From positions 62,001 through 126,000 of the forward strand of contig NW_026089464.1 in the NCBI RefSeq assembly GCF_933775445.1: a DNA stretch of 64,000 bases. The letters run 5' to 3'. The position numbers and the translations under genes were made by a program. The notes below the pieces were generated by a model. It searched no databases, was not told the DNA's origin, and was given only the letters and a program-made list of their open reading frames with translations. How positions within the stretch are numbered: position 1 is the stretch's first letter; the number at the start of each line of letters is the position of its first letter. Source of the DNA: Argentina anserina (taxonomy: Eukaryota > Streptophyta > Magnoliopsida > Rosales > Rosaceae). Shown piece by piece: positions 50,230-63,453 of the stretch.

Positions 50230-52395
50230 TGAGTATCTTTACATCGTTTGCGTATCTTTACTATTCCAATTGTGTATCTTTACATCGTTTGCGTATCTTT
50301 ACTATTCCAATTGTGTATCTTTTCATTTCTCGTTTGAGTATCTTTCTGTAAGGCTTCTGATGCGAGTTTCTATTGTATTTGAGAGTTTTGCAAGTGTGGG
50401 AGTGTGTTTCTTTCAAACTGAGTATCTTTACATCGTTTGCGTATCTTTACTATTCCAATTGTGTATCTTTTCATTTCTTGTTTGAGTATCTTTCTGTAAG
50501 GCTTCTGATGCGAGTTTCTATTTAATTTGAGAGTTTTGCAAGTGTGGGAGTGTGTTTCTTTCAATCTGAGTATCTTTACATCGTTTTTGTATCTTTACTA
50601 TTCCAATTGTGTATCTTTACATCGTTTGCGTATCTTTACTATTCCAATTGTGTATCTTTACATCGTTTGCGTATCTTTACTATTCCAATTGTGTATCTTT
50701 TCATTTCTCGTTTGAGTATCTTTCTGTAAGGCTTCTGATGCGAGTTTCTATTGTATTTGAGAGTTTTGCAAGTGTGGGAGTGTGTTTCTTTCAAACTGAG
50801 TATCTTTACATCGTTTGCGTATCTTTACTATTCCAATTGTGTATCTTTACATCGTTTGCGTATCTTTACTATTCCAATTGTGTATCTTTTCATTTCTCGT
50901 TTGAGTATCTTTCTGTAAGGCTTCTGATGCGAGTTTCTATTGTATTTGAGAGTTTTGCAAGTGTGGGAGTGTGTTTCTTTCAAACTGAGTATCTTTACAT
51001 CGTTTGCGTATCTTTACTATTCCAATTGTGTATCTTTACATCGTTTGCGTATCTTTACTATTCCAATTGTGTATCTTTTCATTTCTCGTTTGAGTATCTT
51101 TCTGTAAGGCTTTCTGATGCGAGTTTCTATTGAATTTGAGAGTTTTGCAAGTGTGGGAGTGTGTTTCCTTCAAACTGAGTATCTTTACATCGTTTGCGTA
51201 TGTTTACTATTCCAATTGTGTATCTTTACATCGTTTGCGTATCTTTACTATTCCAATTGTGTATCTTTTCATTTCTCGTTTGAGTATCTTTCTGTAAGGC
51301 TTCTGATGCGAGTTTCTATTGTATTTGAGAGTTTTGCAAGTGTGGGAGTGTGTTTCTTTCAAACTGAATATCTTTACATCGTTTGCGTATCTTTACTATT
51401 CCAATTGTGTATCTTTTCATTTCTCGTTTGAGTATCTTTATGTAAGGCTTCTGATTCGAGTTTCTATTGTATTTGAGAGTTTTGCAAGTGTGGGAGTGTG
51501 TTTCTTTCAATCTGAGTATCTTTACATCGTTTGCGTATCTTTACTATTCCAATTGTGTATCTTTTCATTTCTCGTTTGAGTATCTTTCTGTAAGGCTTCT
51601 GATGCGAGTTTCTATTGTATTTGAGAGTTTTGCAAGTGTGGGAGTGTGTTTCTTTCAAACTGAGTATCTTTACATCGTTTGCGTATCTTTACTATTCCAA
51701 TTGTGTATCTTTACATCGTTTGCGTATCTTTACTATTCCAATTGTGTATCTTTTCATTTCTCGTTTAAGTATCTTTCTGTAAGGCTTCTGATGCGAGTTT
51801 CTATTGTATTTGAGAGTTTTGCAAGTGTGGGAGTGTGTTTCTTTCAATCTGAGTATCTTTACATCGTTTGCGTATCTTTACTATTCCAATTGTGTATCTT
51901 TACATCGTTTGCGTATCTTTACTATTCCAATTGTGTATCTTTTCATTTCTCGTTTGAGTATCTTTCTGTAAGGATTCTGATGCGAGTTTCTATTGTATTT
52001 GAGAGTTTTGCAAGTGTGGGAGTGTGTTTCTTTCAAACTGAGTATCTTTACATCGTTTGCGTATCTTTACTATTCCAATTGTGTATCTTTACATCGTTTG
52101 CGTATCTTTACTATTCCAATTGTGTATCTTTTCATTTCTCGTTTGAGTATCTTTCTGTAAGGCTTTCTGATGCGAGTTTCTATTGTATTTGAGAGTTTTG
52201 CAAGTGTGGGAGTGTGTTTCTTTCAATCTGAGTATCTTTACATCGTTTGCGTAATCTACTATTCCAATTGTGTATCTTTACATCGTTTGCGTATCTTTAC
52301 TATTCCAATTGTGTATCTTTTCATTTCTCGTTTGAGTATCTTTCTGTAAGGATTCTGATGCGAGTTTCTATTGTATTTGAGAGTTTTGCAAGTGT
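50230..52395 (+). repeat. Source-like block with copies 9.5 and 11.3 kb downstream
   Basis: About 50230-51845 matches 59762-61377 (offset 9,532 bp, 53 monomers), and about 50630-52395 matches 61889-63654 (offset 11,259 bp, 63 monomers). Overlapping parts of one block are thus found at two separate places downstream. Markers include the atcgtttttgt triple-A unit, the gaatatc/gattcg pair, ggattctg and cgtaatctac. A private change in this copy is gtatctttatgtaagg near 51,440. Confidence 0.78.
50570..50799 (+). repeat. Triple-A monomer (230 bp), atcgtttttgt type
   Basis: A modules at 50570-50692. The first has the rare variant atcgtttttgtatc. The preceding C has tatttaattt, seen only here. The same atcgtttttgt variant marks the triple-A units at 58,629 and 60,102, so the three share a recent ancestor although they lie 8-9.5 kb apart. 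Confidence 0.9.
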
Positions 52396-55165
52396 GGGAG
52401 CGTGTTTCTTTCAAACTGAGTATCTTTACATCGTTTGCGTATCTTTACTATTCCAATTGTGTATCTTTACATCGTTTGCGTATCTTTACTATTCCAATTG
52501 TGTATCTTTTCATTTCTCGTTTGAGTATCTTTTTGTAAGGCTTCTGATGCGAGTTTCTATTGTATTTGAGAGTTTTGCAAGTGTGGGAGTGTGTTTCTTT
52601 CAAACTGAGTATCTTTACATCGTTTGCATATCTTTACTATTCCAATTGTGTATCTTTTCATTTCTCGTTTGAGTATCTTTCTGTAAGGCTTCTGATGCGA
52701 GTTTCTATTGTATTTGAGAGTTTTGCAAGTGTGGGAGTGTGTTTCTTTCAATCTGAGTATCTTTACATCGTTTGCGTATGTTTACTATTCCAATTGTGTA
52801 TCTTTACATCGTTTGCGTATCTTTACTATTCCAATTGTGTATCTTTTCATTTCTCGTTTGAGTATCTTTCTGTAAGGCTTTCTGATGCGAGTTTCTATTG
52901 TATTTGAGAGTTTTGCAAGTGTGGGAGTGTGTTTCTTTCAATCTGAGTATCTTTACATCGTTTGCGTAATCTACTATTCCAATTGTGTATCTTTACATCG
53001 TTTGCGTATCTTTACTATTCCAATTGTGTATCTTCATTTCTCGTTTGAGTATCTTTCTGTAAGGATTCTGATGCGAGTTTCTATTGTATTTGAGAGTTTT
53101 GCAAGTGTGGGAGTGTGTTTCTTTCAAACTGAGTATCTTTACATCGTTTGCGTATCTTTACTATTCCAATTGTGTATCTTTTCATTTCTCGTTTGAGTAT
53201 CTTTCTGTAAGGCTTCTGATGCGAGTTTCTATTGTATTTGAGAGTTTTGCAAGTGTGGGAGTGTGTTTCTTTCAAACTGAGTATCTTTACATCGTTTGCG
53301 TATCTTTACTATTCCAATTGTGTATCTTTACATCGTTTGCGTATCTTTACTATTCCAATTGTGTATCTTTTCATTTCTCGTTTGAGTATCTTTCTGTAAG
53401 GCTTTCTGATGCGAGTTTCTATTGAATTTGAGAGTTTTGCAAGTGTGGGAGTGTGTTTCTTTCAATCTGAGTATCTTTACATCGTTTGCGTATCTTTACT
53501 ATTCCAATTGTGTATCTTTACATCGTTTGCGTATCTTTACTATTCCAATTGTGTATCTTTTCATTTCTCGTTTGAGTATCTTTCTGTAAGGTTTTCTGAT
53601 GCGAGTTTCTATTGAATTTGAGAGTTTTGCAAGTGTGGGAGTGTGTTTCTTTCAAACTGAGTATCTTTACATCGTTTGCGTATCTTTACTATTCCAATTG
53701 TGTATCTTTACATCGTTTGCGTATCTTTACTATTCCAATTGTGTATCTTTTCATTTCTCGTTTGAGTATCTTTCTGTAAGGCTTCTGATGCGAGTTTCTA
53801 TTGTATTTGAGAGTTTTGCAAGTGTGGGAGTGTGTTTCTTTCAAACTGAGTATCTTTACATCGTTTGCGTATCTTTACTATTCCAATTGTGTATCTTTAC
53901 ATCGTTTGCGTATCTTTACTATTCCAATTGTGTATCTTTTCATTTCTCGTTTAAGTATCTTTCTGTAAGGCTTCTGATGCGAGTTTCTATTGTATTTGAG
54001 AGTTTTGCAAGTGTGGGAGTGTGTTTCTTTCAATCTGAGTATCTTTACATCGTTTGCGTATCTTTACTATTCCAATTGTGTATCTTTTCATTTCTCGTTT
54101 GAGTATCTTTCTGTAAGGCTTCTGATTCGAGTTTCTATTGTATTTGAGAGTTTTGCAAGTGTGGGAGTGTGTTTCTTTCAATCTGAGTATCTTTACATCG
54201 TTTGCGGAATCTACTATTCCAATTGTGTATCTTTACATCGTTTGCGTATCTTTACTATTCCAATTGTGTATCTTTTCATTTCTCGTTTGAGTATCTTTCT
54301 GTAAGGATTCTGATGCGAGTTTCTATTGTATTTGAGAGTTTTGCAAGTGTGGGAGCGTGTTTCTTTCAAACTGAGTATCTTTACATCGTTTGCGTATCTT
54401 TACTATTCCAATTGTGTATCTTTACATCGTTTGCGTATCTTTACTATTCCAATTGTGTATCTTTTCATTTCTCGTTTGAGTATCTTTTTGTAAGGCTTCT
54501 GATGCGAGTTTCTATTGTATTTGAGAGTTTTGCAAGTGTGGGAGTGTGTTTCTTTCAAACTGAGTATCTTTACATCGTTTGCATATCTTTACTATTCCAA
54601 TTGTGTATCTTTTCATTTCTCGTTTGAGTATCTTTCTGTAAGGCTTCTGATGCGAGTTTCTATTGTATTTGAGAGTTTTGCAAGTGTGGGAGTGTGTTTC
54701 TTTCAATCTGAGTATCTTTACATCGTTTGCGTATGTTTACTATTCCAATTGTGTATCTTTACATCGTTTGCGTATCTTTACTATTCCAATTGTGTATCTT
54801 TTCATTTCTCGTTTGAGTATCTTTCTGTAAGGCTTTCTGATGCGAGTTTCTATTGTATTTGAGAGTTTTGCAAGTGTGGGAGTGTGTTTCTTTCAATCTG
54901 AGTATCTTTACATCGTTTGCGTAATCTACTATTCCAATTGTGTATCTTTACATCGTTTGCGTATCTTTACTATTCCAATTGTGTATCTTCATTTCTCGTT
55001 TGAGTATCTTTCTGTAAGGATTCTGATGCGAGTTTCTATTGTATTTGAGAGTTTTGCAAGTGTGGGAGTGTGTTTCTTTCAAACTGAGTATCTTTACATC
55101 GTTTGCGTATCTTTACTATTCCAATTATGTATCTTTTCATTTCTCGTTTGAGTATCTTTCTGTAA
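52172..55165 (+). repeat. 1,955-bp HOR (11 monomers)
   Basis: About 52172-53210 matches 54127-55165. Lengths from anchor 52560 are 148,190,186,148,190,190,189,189,148,188,189. Shared private variants are gggagcgtgtttc (52,400/54,355), tctttttgtaagg (52,532/54,487) and a 2-bp loss in B giving gtatcttcatttc (53,031/54,986). The second copy has cggaatctac where the first has cgtaatctac (about 54,206/52,251). Confidence 0.87.
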
Positions 55166-57014
55166 GGCTTTCTGATGCGAGTTTCTATTGAATTTGAGAG
55201 TTTTGCAAGTGTGGGAGTGTGTTTCTTTCAAACTGAGTATCTTTACATCGTTTGCGTATCTTTACTATTCCAATTGTGTATCTTTACATCGTTTGCGTAT
55301 CTTTACTATTCCAATTGTGTATCTTTTCATTTCTCGTTTGAGTATCTTTCTGTAAGGCTTCTGATGCGAGTTTCTATTGTATTTGAGAGTTTTGCAAGTG
55401 TGGGAGTGTGTTTCTTTCAAACTGAGTATCTTTACATCGTTTGCGTATCTTTACTATTCCAATTGTGTATCTTTACATCGTTTGCGTATCTTTACTATTC
55501 CAATTGTGTATCTTTTCATTTCTCGTTTGAGTATCTTTCTGTAAGGCTTTCTGATGCGAGTTTCTATTGAATTTGAGAGTTTTGCAAGTGTGGGAGTGTG
55601 TTTCTTTCAAACTGAGTATCTTTACATCGTTTGCGTATCTTTACTATTCCAATTGTGTATCTTTACATCGTTTGCGTATCTTTACTATTCCAATTGTGTA
55701 TCTTTTCATTTCTCGTTTGAGTATCTTTCTGTAAGGCTTCTGATGCGAGTTTCTATTGTATTTGAGAGTTTTGCAAGTGTGGGAGTGTGTTTGTTTCAAA
55801 CTGAGTATCTTTACATCGTTTGCGTATCTTTACTATTCCAATTGTGTATCTTTTCATTTCTCGTTTAAGTATCTTTCTGTAAGGCTTCTGATGCGAGTTT
55901 CTATTGTATTTGAGAGTTTTGCAAGTGTGGGAGTGTGTTTCTTTCAATCTGAGTATCTTTACATCGTTTGCGTATCTTTACTATTCCAATTGTGTATCTT
56001 TACATCGTTTGCGTATCTTTACTATTCCAATTGTGTATCTTTTCATTTCTCGTTTGAGTATCTTTCTGTAAGGTTTTCTGATGCGAGTTTCTATTGAATT
56101 TGAGAGTTTTGCAAGTGTGGGAGTGTGTTTCTTTCAAACTGAGTATCTTTACATCGTTTGCGTATCTTTACTATTCCAATTGTGTATCTTTACATCGTTT
56201 GCGTATCTTTACTATTCCAATTGTGTATCTTTTCATTTCTCGTTTGAGTATCTTTCTGTAAGGCTTCTGATGCGAGTTTCTATTGTATTTGAGAGTTTTG
56301 CAAGTGTGGGAGTGTGTTTCTTTCAAACTGAGTATCTTTACATCGTTTGCGTATCTTTACTATTCCAATTGTGTATCTTTACATCGTTTGCGTATCTTTA
56401 CTATTCCAATTGTGTATCTTTTCATTTCTTGTTTGAGTATCTTTCTGTAAGGCTTTGATGTGAGTTTCTATTGTATTTGAGAGTTTTGCAAGTGTGGGAG
56501 TGTGTTTCTTTCAAACTGAGTATCTTTACATCGTTTGCGTATCTTTACTATTCCAATTGTGTATCTTTTCATTTCTTGTTTGAGTATCTTTCTGTAAGTC
56601 TTTCTGATGCGAGTTTCTATTGTATTTGAGAGTTTTGCAAGTGTGGGAGTGTGTTTCTTTCAAACTGAGTATCTTTACATCGTTTGCATATCTTTACTAT
56701 TCCAATTGTGTATCTTTTCATTTCTCGTTTGAGTATCTTTCTGTAAGGCTTCTGATGCGAGTTTCTATTGTATTTGAGAGTTTTGCAAGTGTGGGAGTGT
56801 GTTTCTTTCAATCTGAGTATCTTTACATCGTTTGCGTATCTTTACTATTCCAATTGTGTATCTTTACATCGTTTGCGTATCTTTACTATTCCAATTGTTT
56901 ATCTTTTCATTTCTCGTTTGAGTATCTTTCTGTAAGGATTCTGATGCGAGTTTCTATTGTATTTGAGAGTTTTGCAAGTGTGGGAGTGTGTTTCTTTCAA
57001 ACTGAGTATCTTTA

Positions 57015-58528
57015 CATCGTTTGCGTATCTTTACTATTCCAATTGTGTATCTTTTCATTTCTCGTTTGAGTATCTTTCTGTAAGGCTTTCTGATGCGAGT
57101 TTCTATTGTATTTGAGAGTTTTGCAAGTGTGGGAGTGTGTTTCTTTCAAACTGAGTATCTTTACATCGTTTGCGTATCTTTACTATTCCAATTGTGTATC
57201 TTTACATCGTTTGCGTATCTTTACTATTCCAATTGTGTATCTTTTCATTTCTCGTTTGAGTATCTTTCTGTAAGGCTTTCTGATGCGAGTTTCTATTGAA
57301 TTTGAGAGTTTTGCAAGTGTGGGAGTGTGTTTCCTTCAAACTGAGTATCTTGACATCGTTTGCGTATGTTTACTATTCCAATTGTGTATCTTTACATCGT
57401 TTGCGTATCTTTACTATTCCAATTGTGTATCTTTTCAATTCTCGTTTGAGTATCTTTCTGTAAGGCTTCTGATGCGAGTTTCTATTGTATTTGAGAGTTT
57501 TGCAAGTGTGGGAGTGTGTTTCTTTCAAACTGAGTATCTTTACATCGTTTGCGTATCTTTACTATTCCAATTGTGTATCTTTACATCGTTTGCGTATCTT
57601 TACTATTCCAATTGTGTATCTTTTCATTTCTCGTTTGAGTATCTTTCTGTAAGGCTTCTGATGCGAGTTTCTATTGTATTTGAGAGTTTTGCAAGTGTGG
57701 GAGTGTGTTTCTTTCAAACTGAGTATCTTTACATCGTTTGCGTATCTTTACTATTCCAATTGTGTATCTTTACATCGTTTGCGTATCTTTACTATTCCAA
57801 TTGTGTATCTTTTCATTTCTCGTTTGAGTATCTTTCTGTAAGGCTTTCTGATGCGCGTTTCTATTGTATTTGAGAGTTTTGCAAGTGTGGGAGTGTGTTT
57901 CTTTCAAACTGAGTATCTTTACATCGTTTGCGTATCTTTACTATTCCAATTGTGTATCTTTACATCGTTTGCGTATCTTTACTATTCCAATTGTGTATCT
58001 TTTCATTTCTCGTTTGAGTATCTTTCTGTAAGGCTTTCTGATGCGAGTTTCTATTGAATTTGAGAGTTTTGCAAGTGTGGGAGTGTGTTTCCTTCAAACT
58101 GAGTATCTTGACATCGTTTGCGTATGTTTACTATTCCAATTGTGTATCTTTACATCGTTTGCGTATCTTTACTATTCCAATTGTGTATCTTTTCAATTCT
58201 CGTTTGAGTATCTTTCTGTAAGGCTTCTGATGCGAGTTTCTATTGTATTTGAGAGTTTTGCAAGTGTGGGAGTGTGTTTCTTTCAAACTGAGTATCTTTA
58301 CATCGTTTGCGTATCTTTACTATTCCAATTGTGTATCTTTACATCGTTTGCGTATCTTTACTATTCCAATTGTGTATCTTTTCATTTCTCGTTTGAGTAT
58401 CTTTCTGTAAGGCTTCTGATGCGAGTTTCTATTGTATTTGAGAGTTTTGCAAGTGTGGGAGTGTGTTTCTTTCAAACTGAGTATCTTTACATCGTTTGCG
58501 TATCTTTACTATTCCAATTGTGTATCTT
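57015..58528 (+). repeat. 758-bp HOR (4 monomers), exactly two tandem copies
   Basis: Unit lengths from anchor 57296 are 189,189,190,190. Both copies carry tatcttgacatcg (57,349/58,107) and ttttcaattctcg (57,436/58,194), neither seen elsewhere. The second copy is introduced by the private gatgcgcgtttc near 57,856. All four monomers are long, so this is a pure A-A-B-C HOR. Confidence 0.88.
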
Positions 58529-58628
58529 TTCATTTCTTGTTTGAGTATCTTTCTGTAAGGCTTCTGATGCGAGTTTCTATTGAATTTGAGAGTTTTGCAA
58601 GTGTGGGAGTGTGTTTCTTTCAATCTGA

Positions 58629-58858
58629 GTATCTTTACATCGTTTTTGTATCTTTACTATTCCAATTGTGTATCTTTACATCGTTTGCGTATCTTTACTA
58701 TTCCAATTGTGTATCTTTACATCGTTTGCGTATCTTTACTATTCCAATTGTGTATCTTTTCATTTCTCGTTTGAGTATCTTTCTGTAAGGCTTCTGATGC
58801 GAGTTTCTATTGTATTTGAGAGTTTTGCAAGTGTGGGAGTGTGTTTCTTTCAAACTGA
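58629..58858 (+). repeat. Triple-A monomer (230 bp), atcgtttttgt type, copy 2
   Basis: A modules at 58629-58751 with the atcgtttttgt marker in the first. It is part of the 1,473-bp HOR and recurs at 60,102. The downstream long unit has a private variant ccaattttgta near 58,895 that the 60-kb copy lacks. Confidence 0.9.
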
Positions 58859-59761
58859 GTATCTTTACATCGTTTGCGTATCTTTACTATTCCAATTTTG
58901 TATCTTTACATCGTTTGCGTATCTTTACTATTCCAATTGTGTATCTTTTCATTTCTCGTTTGAGTATCTTTCTGTAAGGCTTCTGATGCGAGTTTCTATT
59001 GTATTTGAGAGTTTTGCAAGTGTGGGAGTGTGTTTCTTTCAAACTGAGTATCTTTACATCGTTTGCGTATCTTTACTATTCCAATTGTGTATCTTTACAT
59101 CGTTTGCGTATCTTTACTATTCCAATTGTGTATCTTTTCATTTCTCGTTTGAGTATCTTTCTGTAAGGCTTTCTGATGCGAGTTTCTATTGAATTTGAGA
59201 GTTTTGCAAGTGTGGGAGTGTGTTTCCTTCAAACTGAGTATCTTTACATCGTTTGCGTATGTTTACTATTCCAATTGTGTATCTTTACATCGTTTGCGTA
59301 TCTTTACTATTCCAATTGTGTATCTTTTCATTTCTCGTTTGAGTATCTTTCTGTAAGGCTTCTGATGCGAGTTTCTATTGTATTTGAGAGTTTTGCAAGT
59401 GTGGGAGTGTGTTTCTTTCAATCTGAGTATCTTTACATCGTTTGCGTATCTTTACTATTCCAATTGTGTATCTTTACATCGTTTGCGTATCTTTACTATT
59501 CCAATTGTGTATCTTTTCATTTCTCGTTTGAGTATCTTTCTGTAAGGCTTCTGATGCGAGTTTCTATTGTATTTGAGAGTTTTGCAAGTGTGGGAGTGTG
59601 TTTCTTTCAATCTGAGTATCTTTACATCGTTTGCGTATCTTTACTATTCCAATTGTGTATCTTTTCATTTCTCGTTTGAGTATCTTTCTGTAAGGCTTTC
59701 TGATGCGAGTTTCTATTGTATTTGAGAGTTTTGCAAGTGTTGGTGTGTGTTTCTTTCAATC

Positions 59762-61377
59762 TGAGTATCTTTACATCGTTTGCGTATCTTTACTATTCCA
59801 ATTGTGTATCTTTACATCGTTTGCGTATCTTTACTATTCCAATTGTGTATCTTTTCATTTCTCGTTTGAGTATCTTTCTGTAAGGCTTCTGATGCGAGTT
59901 TCTATTGTATTTGAGAGTTTTGCAAGTGTGGCAGTGTGTTTCTTTCAAACTGAGTATCTTTACATCGTTTGCATATCTTTACTATTCCAATTGTGTATCT
60001 TTTCATTTCTTGTTTGAGTATCTTTCTGTAAGGCTTCTGATGCGAGTTTCTATTGAATTTGAGAGTTTTGCAAGTGTGGGAGTGTGTTTCTTTCAATCTG
60101 AGTATCTTTACATCGTTTTTGTATCTTTACTATTCCAATTGTGTATCTTTACATCGTTTGCGTATCTTTACTATTCCAATTGTGTATCTTTACATCGTTT
60201 GCGTATCTTTACTATTCCAATTGTGTATCTTTTCATTTCTCGTTTGAGTATCTTTCTGTAAGGCTTCTGATGCGAGTTTCTATTGTATTTGAGAGTTTTG
60301 CAAGTGTGGGAGTGTGTTTCTTTCAAACTGAGTATCTTTACATCGTTTGCGTATCTTTACTATTCCAATTGTGTATCTTTACATCGTTTGCGTATCTTTA
60401 CTATTCCAATTGTGTATCTTTTCATTTCTCGTTTGAGTATCTTTCTGTAAGGCTTCTGATGCGAGTTTCTATTGTATTTGAGAGTTTTGCAAGTGTGGGA
60501 GTGTGTTTCTTTCAAACTGAGTATCTTTACATCGTTTGCGTATCTTTACTATTCCAATTGTGTATCTTTACATCGTTTGCGTATCTTTACTATTCCAATT
60601 GTGTATCTTTTCATTTCTCGTTTGAGTATCTTTCTGTAAGGCTTTCTGATGCGAGTTTCTATTGAATTTGAGAGTTTTGCAAGTGTGGGAGTGTGTTTCC
60701 TTCAAACTGAGTATCTTTACATCGTTTGCGTATGTTTACTATTCCAATTGTGTATCTTTACATCGTTTGCGTATCTTTACTATTCCAATTGTGTATCTTT
60801 TCATTTCTCGTTTGAGTATCTTTCTGTAAGGCTTCTGATGCGAGTTTCTATTGTATTTGAGAGTTTTGCAAGTGTGGGAGTGTGTTTCTTTCAAACTGAA
60901 TATCTTTACATCGTTTGCGTATCTTTACTATTCCAATTGTGTATCTTTTCATTTCTCGTTTGAGTATCTTTCTGTAAGGCTTCTGATTCGAGTTTCTATT
61001 GTATTTGAGAGTTTTGCAAGTGTGGGAGTGTGTTTCTTTCAATCTGAGTATCTTTACATCGTTTGCGTATCTTTACTATTCCAATTGTGTATCTTTTCAT
61101 TTCTCGTTTGAGTATCTTTCTGTAAGGCTTCTGATGCGAGTTTCTATTGTATTTGAGAGTTTTGCAAGTGTGGGAGTGTGTTTCTTTCAAACTGAGTATC
61201 TTTACATCGTTTGCGTATCTTTACTATTCCAATTGTGTATCTTTACATCGTTTGCGTATCTTTACTATTCCAATTGTGTATCTTTTCATTTCTCGTTTAA
61301 GTATCTTTCTGTAAGGCTTCTGATGCGAGTTTCTATTGTATTTGAGAGTTTTGCAAGTGTGGGAGTGTGTTTCTTTC
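59762..61377 (+). repeat. Copy of the 50.2-51.8 kb block (+9,532 bp)
   Basis: Same monomer order as 50230-51845, starting before the triple-A unit at 60102 and ending after the cgtttaag unit near 61,290. The private gtgtggcagtg near 59,932 is not in the earlier copy. Confidence 0.75.
60102..60331 (+). repeat. Triple-A monomer (230 bp), atcgtttttgt type, copy 3
   Basis: A modules at 60102-60224; copy of the 58,629 unit at +1,473 bp and of the 50,570 unit at +9,532 bp, with the same variant in the first A module. Confidence 0.9.
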
Positions 61378-63453
61378 AAACTGAGTATCTTTACATCGTT
61401 TGCGTATCTTTACTATTCCAATTGTGTATCTTTACATCGTTTGCGTATCTTTACTATTCCAATTGTGTATCTTTTCATTTCTCGTTTGAGTATCTTTCTG
61501 TAAGGCTTCTGATGCGAGTTTCTATTGTATTTGAGAGTTTTGCAAGTGTGGGAGTGTGTTTCTTTCAAACTGAATATCTTTACATCGTTTGCGTATCTTT
61601 ACTATTCCAATTGTGTATCTTTTCATTTCTCGTTTGAGTATCTTTCTGTAAGGCTTCTGATTCGAGTTTCTATTGTATTTGAGAGTTTTGCAAGTGTGGG
61701 AGTGTGTTTCTTTCAATCTGAGTATCTTTACATCGTTTGCGTATCTTTACTATTCCAATTGTGTATCTTTTCATTTCTCGTTTGAGTATCTTTCTGTAAG
61801 GCTTCTGATGCGAGTTTCTATTGTATTTGAGAGTTTTGCAAGTGTGGGAGTGTGTTTCTTTCAAACTGAGTATCTTTACATCGTTTGCGTATCTTTACTA
61901 TTCCAATTGTGTATCTTTACATCGTTTGCGTATCTTTACTATTCCAATTGTGTATCTTTTCATTTCTCGTTTGAGTATCTTTCTGTAAGGCTTCTGATGC
62001 GAGTTTCTATTGTATTTGAGAGTTTTGCAAGTGTGGGAGTGTGTTTCTTTCAAACTGAGTATCTTTACATCGTTTGCGTATCTTTACTATTCCAATTGTG
62101 TATCTTTACATCGTTTGCGTATCTTTACTATTCCAATTGTGTATCTTTTCATTTCTCGTTTGAGTATCTTTCTGTAAGGCTTCTGATGCGAGTTTCTATT
62201 GTATTTGAGAGTTTTGCAAGTGTGGGAGTGTGTTTCTTTCAAACTGAGTATCTTTACATCGTTTGCGTATCTTTACTATTCCAATTGTGTATCTTTACAT
62301 CGTTTGCGTATCTTTACTATTCCAATTGTGTATCTTTTCATTTCTCGTTTGAGTATCTTTCTGTAAGGCTTTCTGATGCGAGTTTCTATTGAATTTGAGA
62401 GTTTTGCAAGTGTGGGAGTGTGTTTCCTTCAAACTGAGTATCTTTACATCGTTTGCGTATGTTTACTATTCCAATTGTGTATCTTTACATCGTTTGCGTA
62501 TCTTTACTATTCCAATTGTGTATCTTTTCATTTCTCGTTTGAGTATCTTTCTGTAAGGCTTCTGATGCGAGTTTCTATTGTATTTGAGAGTTTTGCAAGT
62601 GTGGGAGTGTGTTTCTTTCAAACTGAATATCTTTACATCGTTTGCGTATCTTTACTATTCCAATTGTGTATCTTTTCATTTCTCGTTTGAGTATCTTTCT
62701 GTAAGGCTTCTGATTCGAGTTTCTATTGTATTTGAGAGTTTTGCAAGTGTGGGAGTGTGTTTCTTTCAATCTGAGTATCTTTACATCGTTTGCGTATCTT
62801 TACTATTCCAATTGTGTATCTTTTCATTTCTCGTTTGAGTATCTTTCTGTAAGGCTTCTGATGCGAGTTTCTATTGTATTTGAGAGTTTTGCAAGTGTGG
62901 GAGTGTGTTTCTTTCAAACTGAGTATCTTTACATCGTTTGCGTATCTTTACTATTCCAATTGTGTATCTTTACATCGTTTGCGTATCTTTACTATTCCAA
63001 TTGTGTATCTTTTCATTTCTCGTTTAAGTATCTTTCTGTAAGGCTTCTGATGCGAGTTTCTATTGTATTTGAGAGTTTTGCAAGTGTGGGAGTGTGTTTC
63101 TTTCAATCTGAGTATCTTTACATCGTTTGCGTATCTTTACTATTCCAATTGTGTATCTTTACATCGTTTGCGTATCTTTACTATTCCAATTGTGTATCTT
63201 TTCATTTCTCGTTTGAGTATCTTTCTTTAAGGATTCTGATGCGAGTTTCTATTGTATTTGAGAGTTTTGCAAGTGTGGGAGTGTGTTTCTTTCAAACTGA
63301 GTATCTTTACATCGTTTGCGTATCTTTACTATTCCAATTGTGTATCTTTACATCGTTTGCGTATCTTTACTATTCCAATTGTGTATCTTTTCATTTCTCG
63401 TTTGAGTATCTTTCTGTAAGACTTTCTGATGCGAGTTTCTATTGTATTTGAGA
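60740..63453 (+). repeat. 4- and 6-monomer repeats of 674 and 1,053 bp
   Basis: About 60740-61560 matches 61414-62234 (offset 674 bp; lengths 148,148,189,189). About 61560-62400 matches 62613-63453 (offset 1,053 bp) with more differences. Each copy carries the gaatatc/gattcg pair (60,900/60,988; 61,574/61,662; 62,627/62,715). The cgtttaag marker near 61,290 is absent at the matching 61,964. Confidence 0.72.

Larger units (their letters stand above)
58290..60888 (+). repeat. 1,473-bp HOR (8 monomers)
   Basis: About 58290-59415 matches 59763-60888. Lengths from anchor 58580 are 230,189,190,189,189,149,189,148. It includes the atcgtttttgt triple-A unit. The block overlaps the 9,532-bp copy described at 59762, so 50.2, 58.3 and 59.8 kb are three related copies. 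Confidence 0.83.

Noticed and set aside
59700..60100. A separate monomer family at caagtgttggtgtg or atcgtttttgt sites
   Set aside because: These are point variants within ordinary A or C modules and occur inside larger HOR copies, so they are markers and not a new repeat family.
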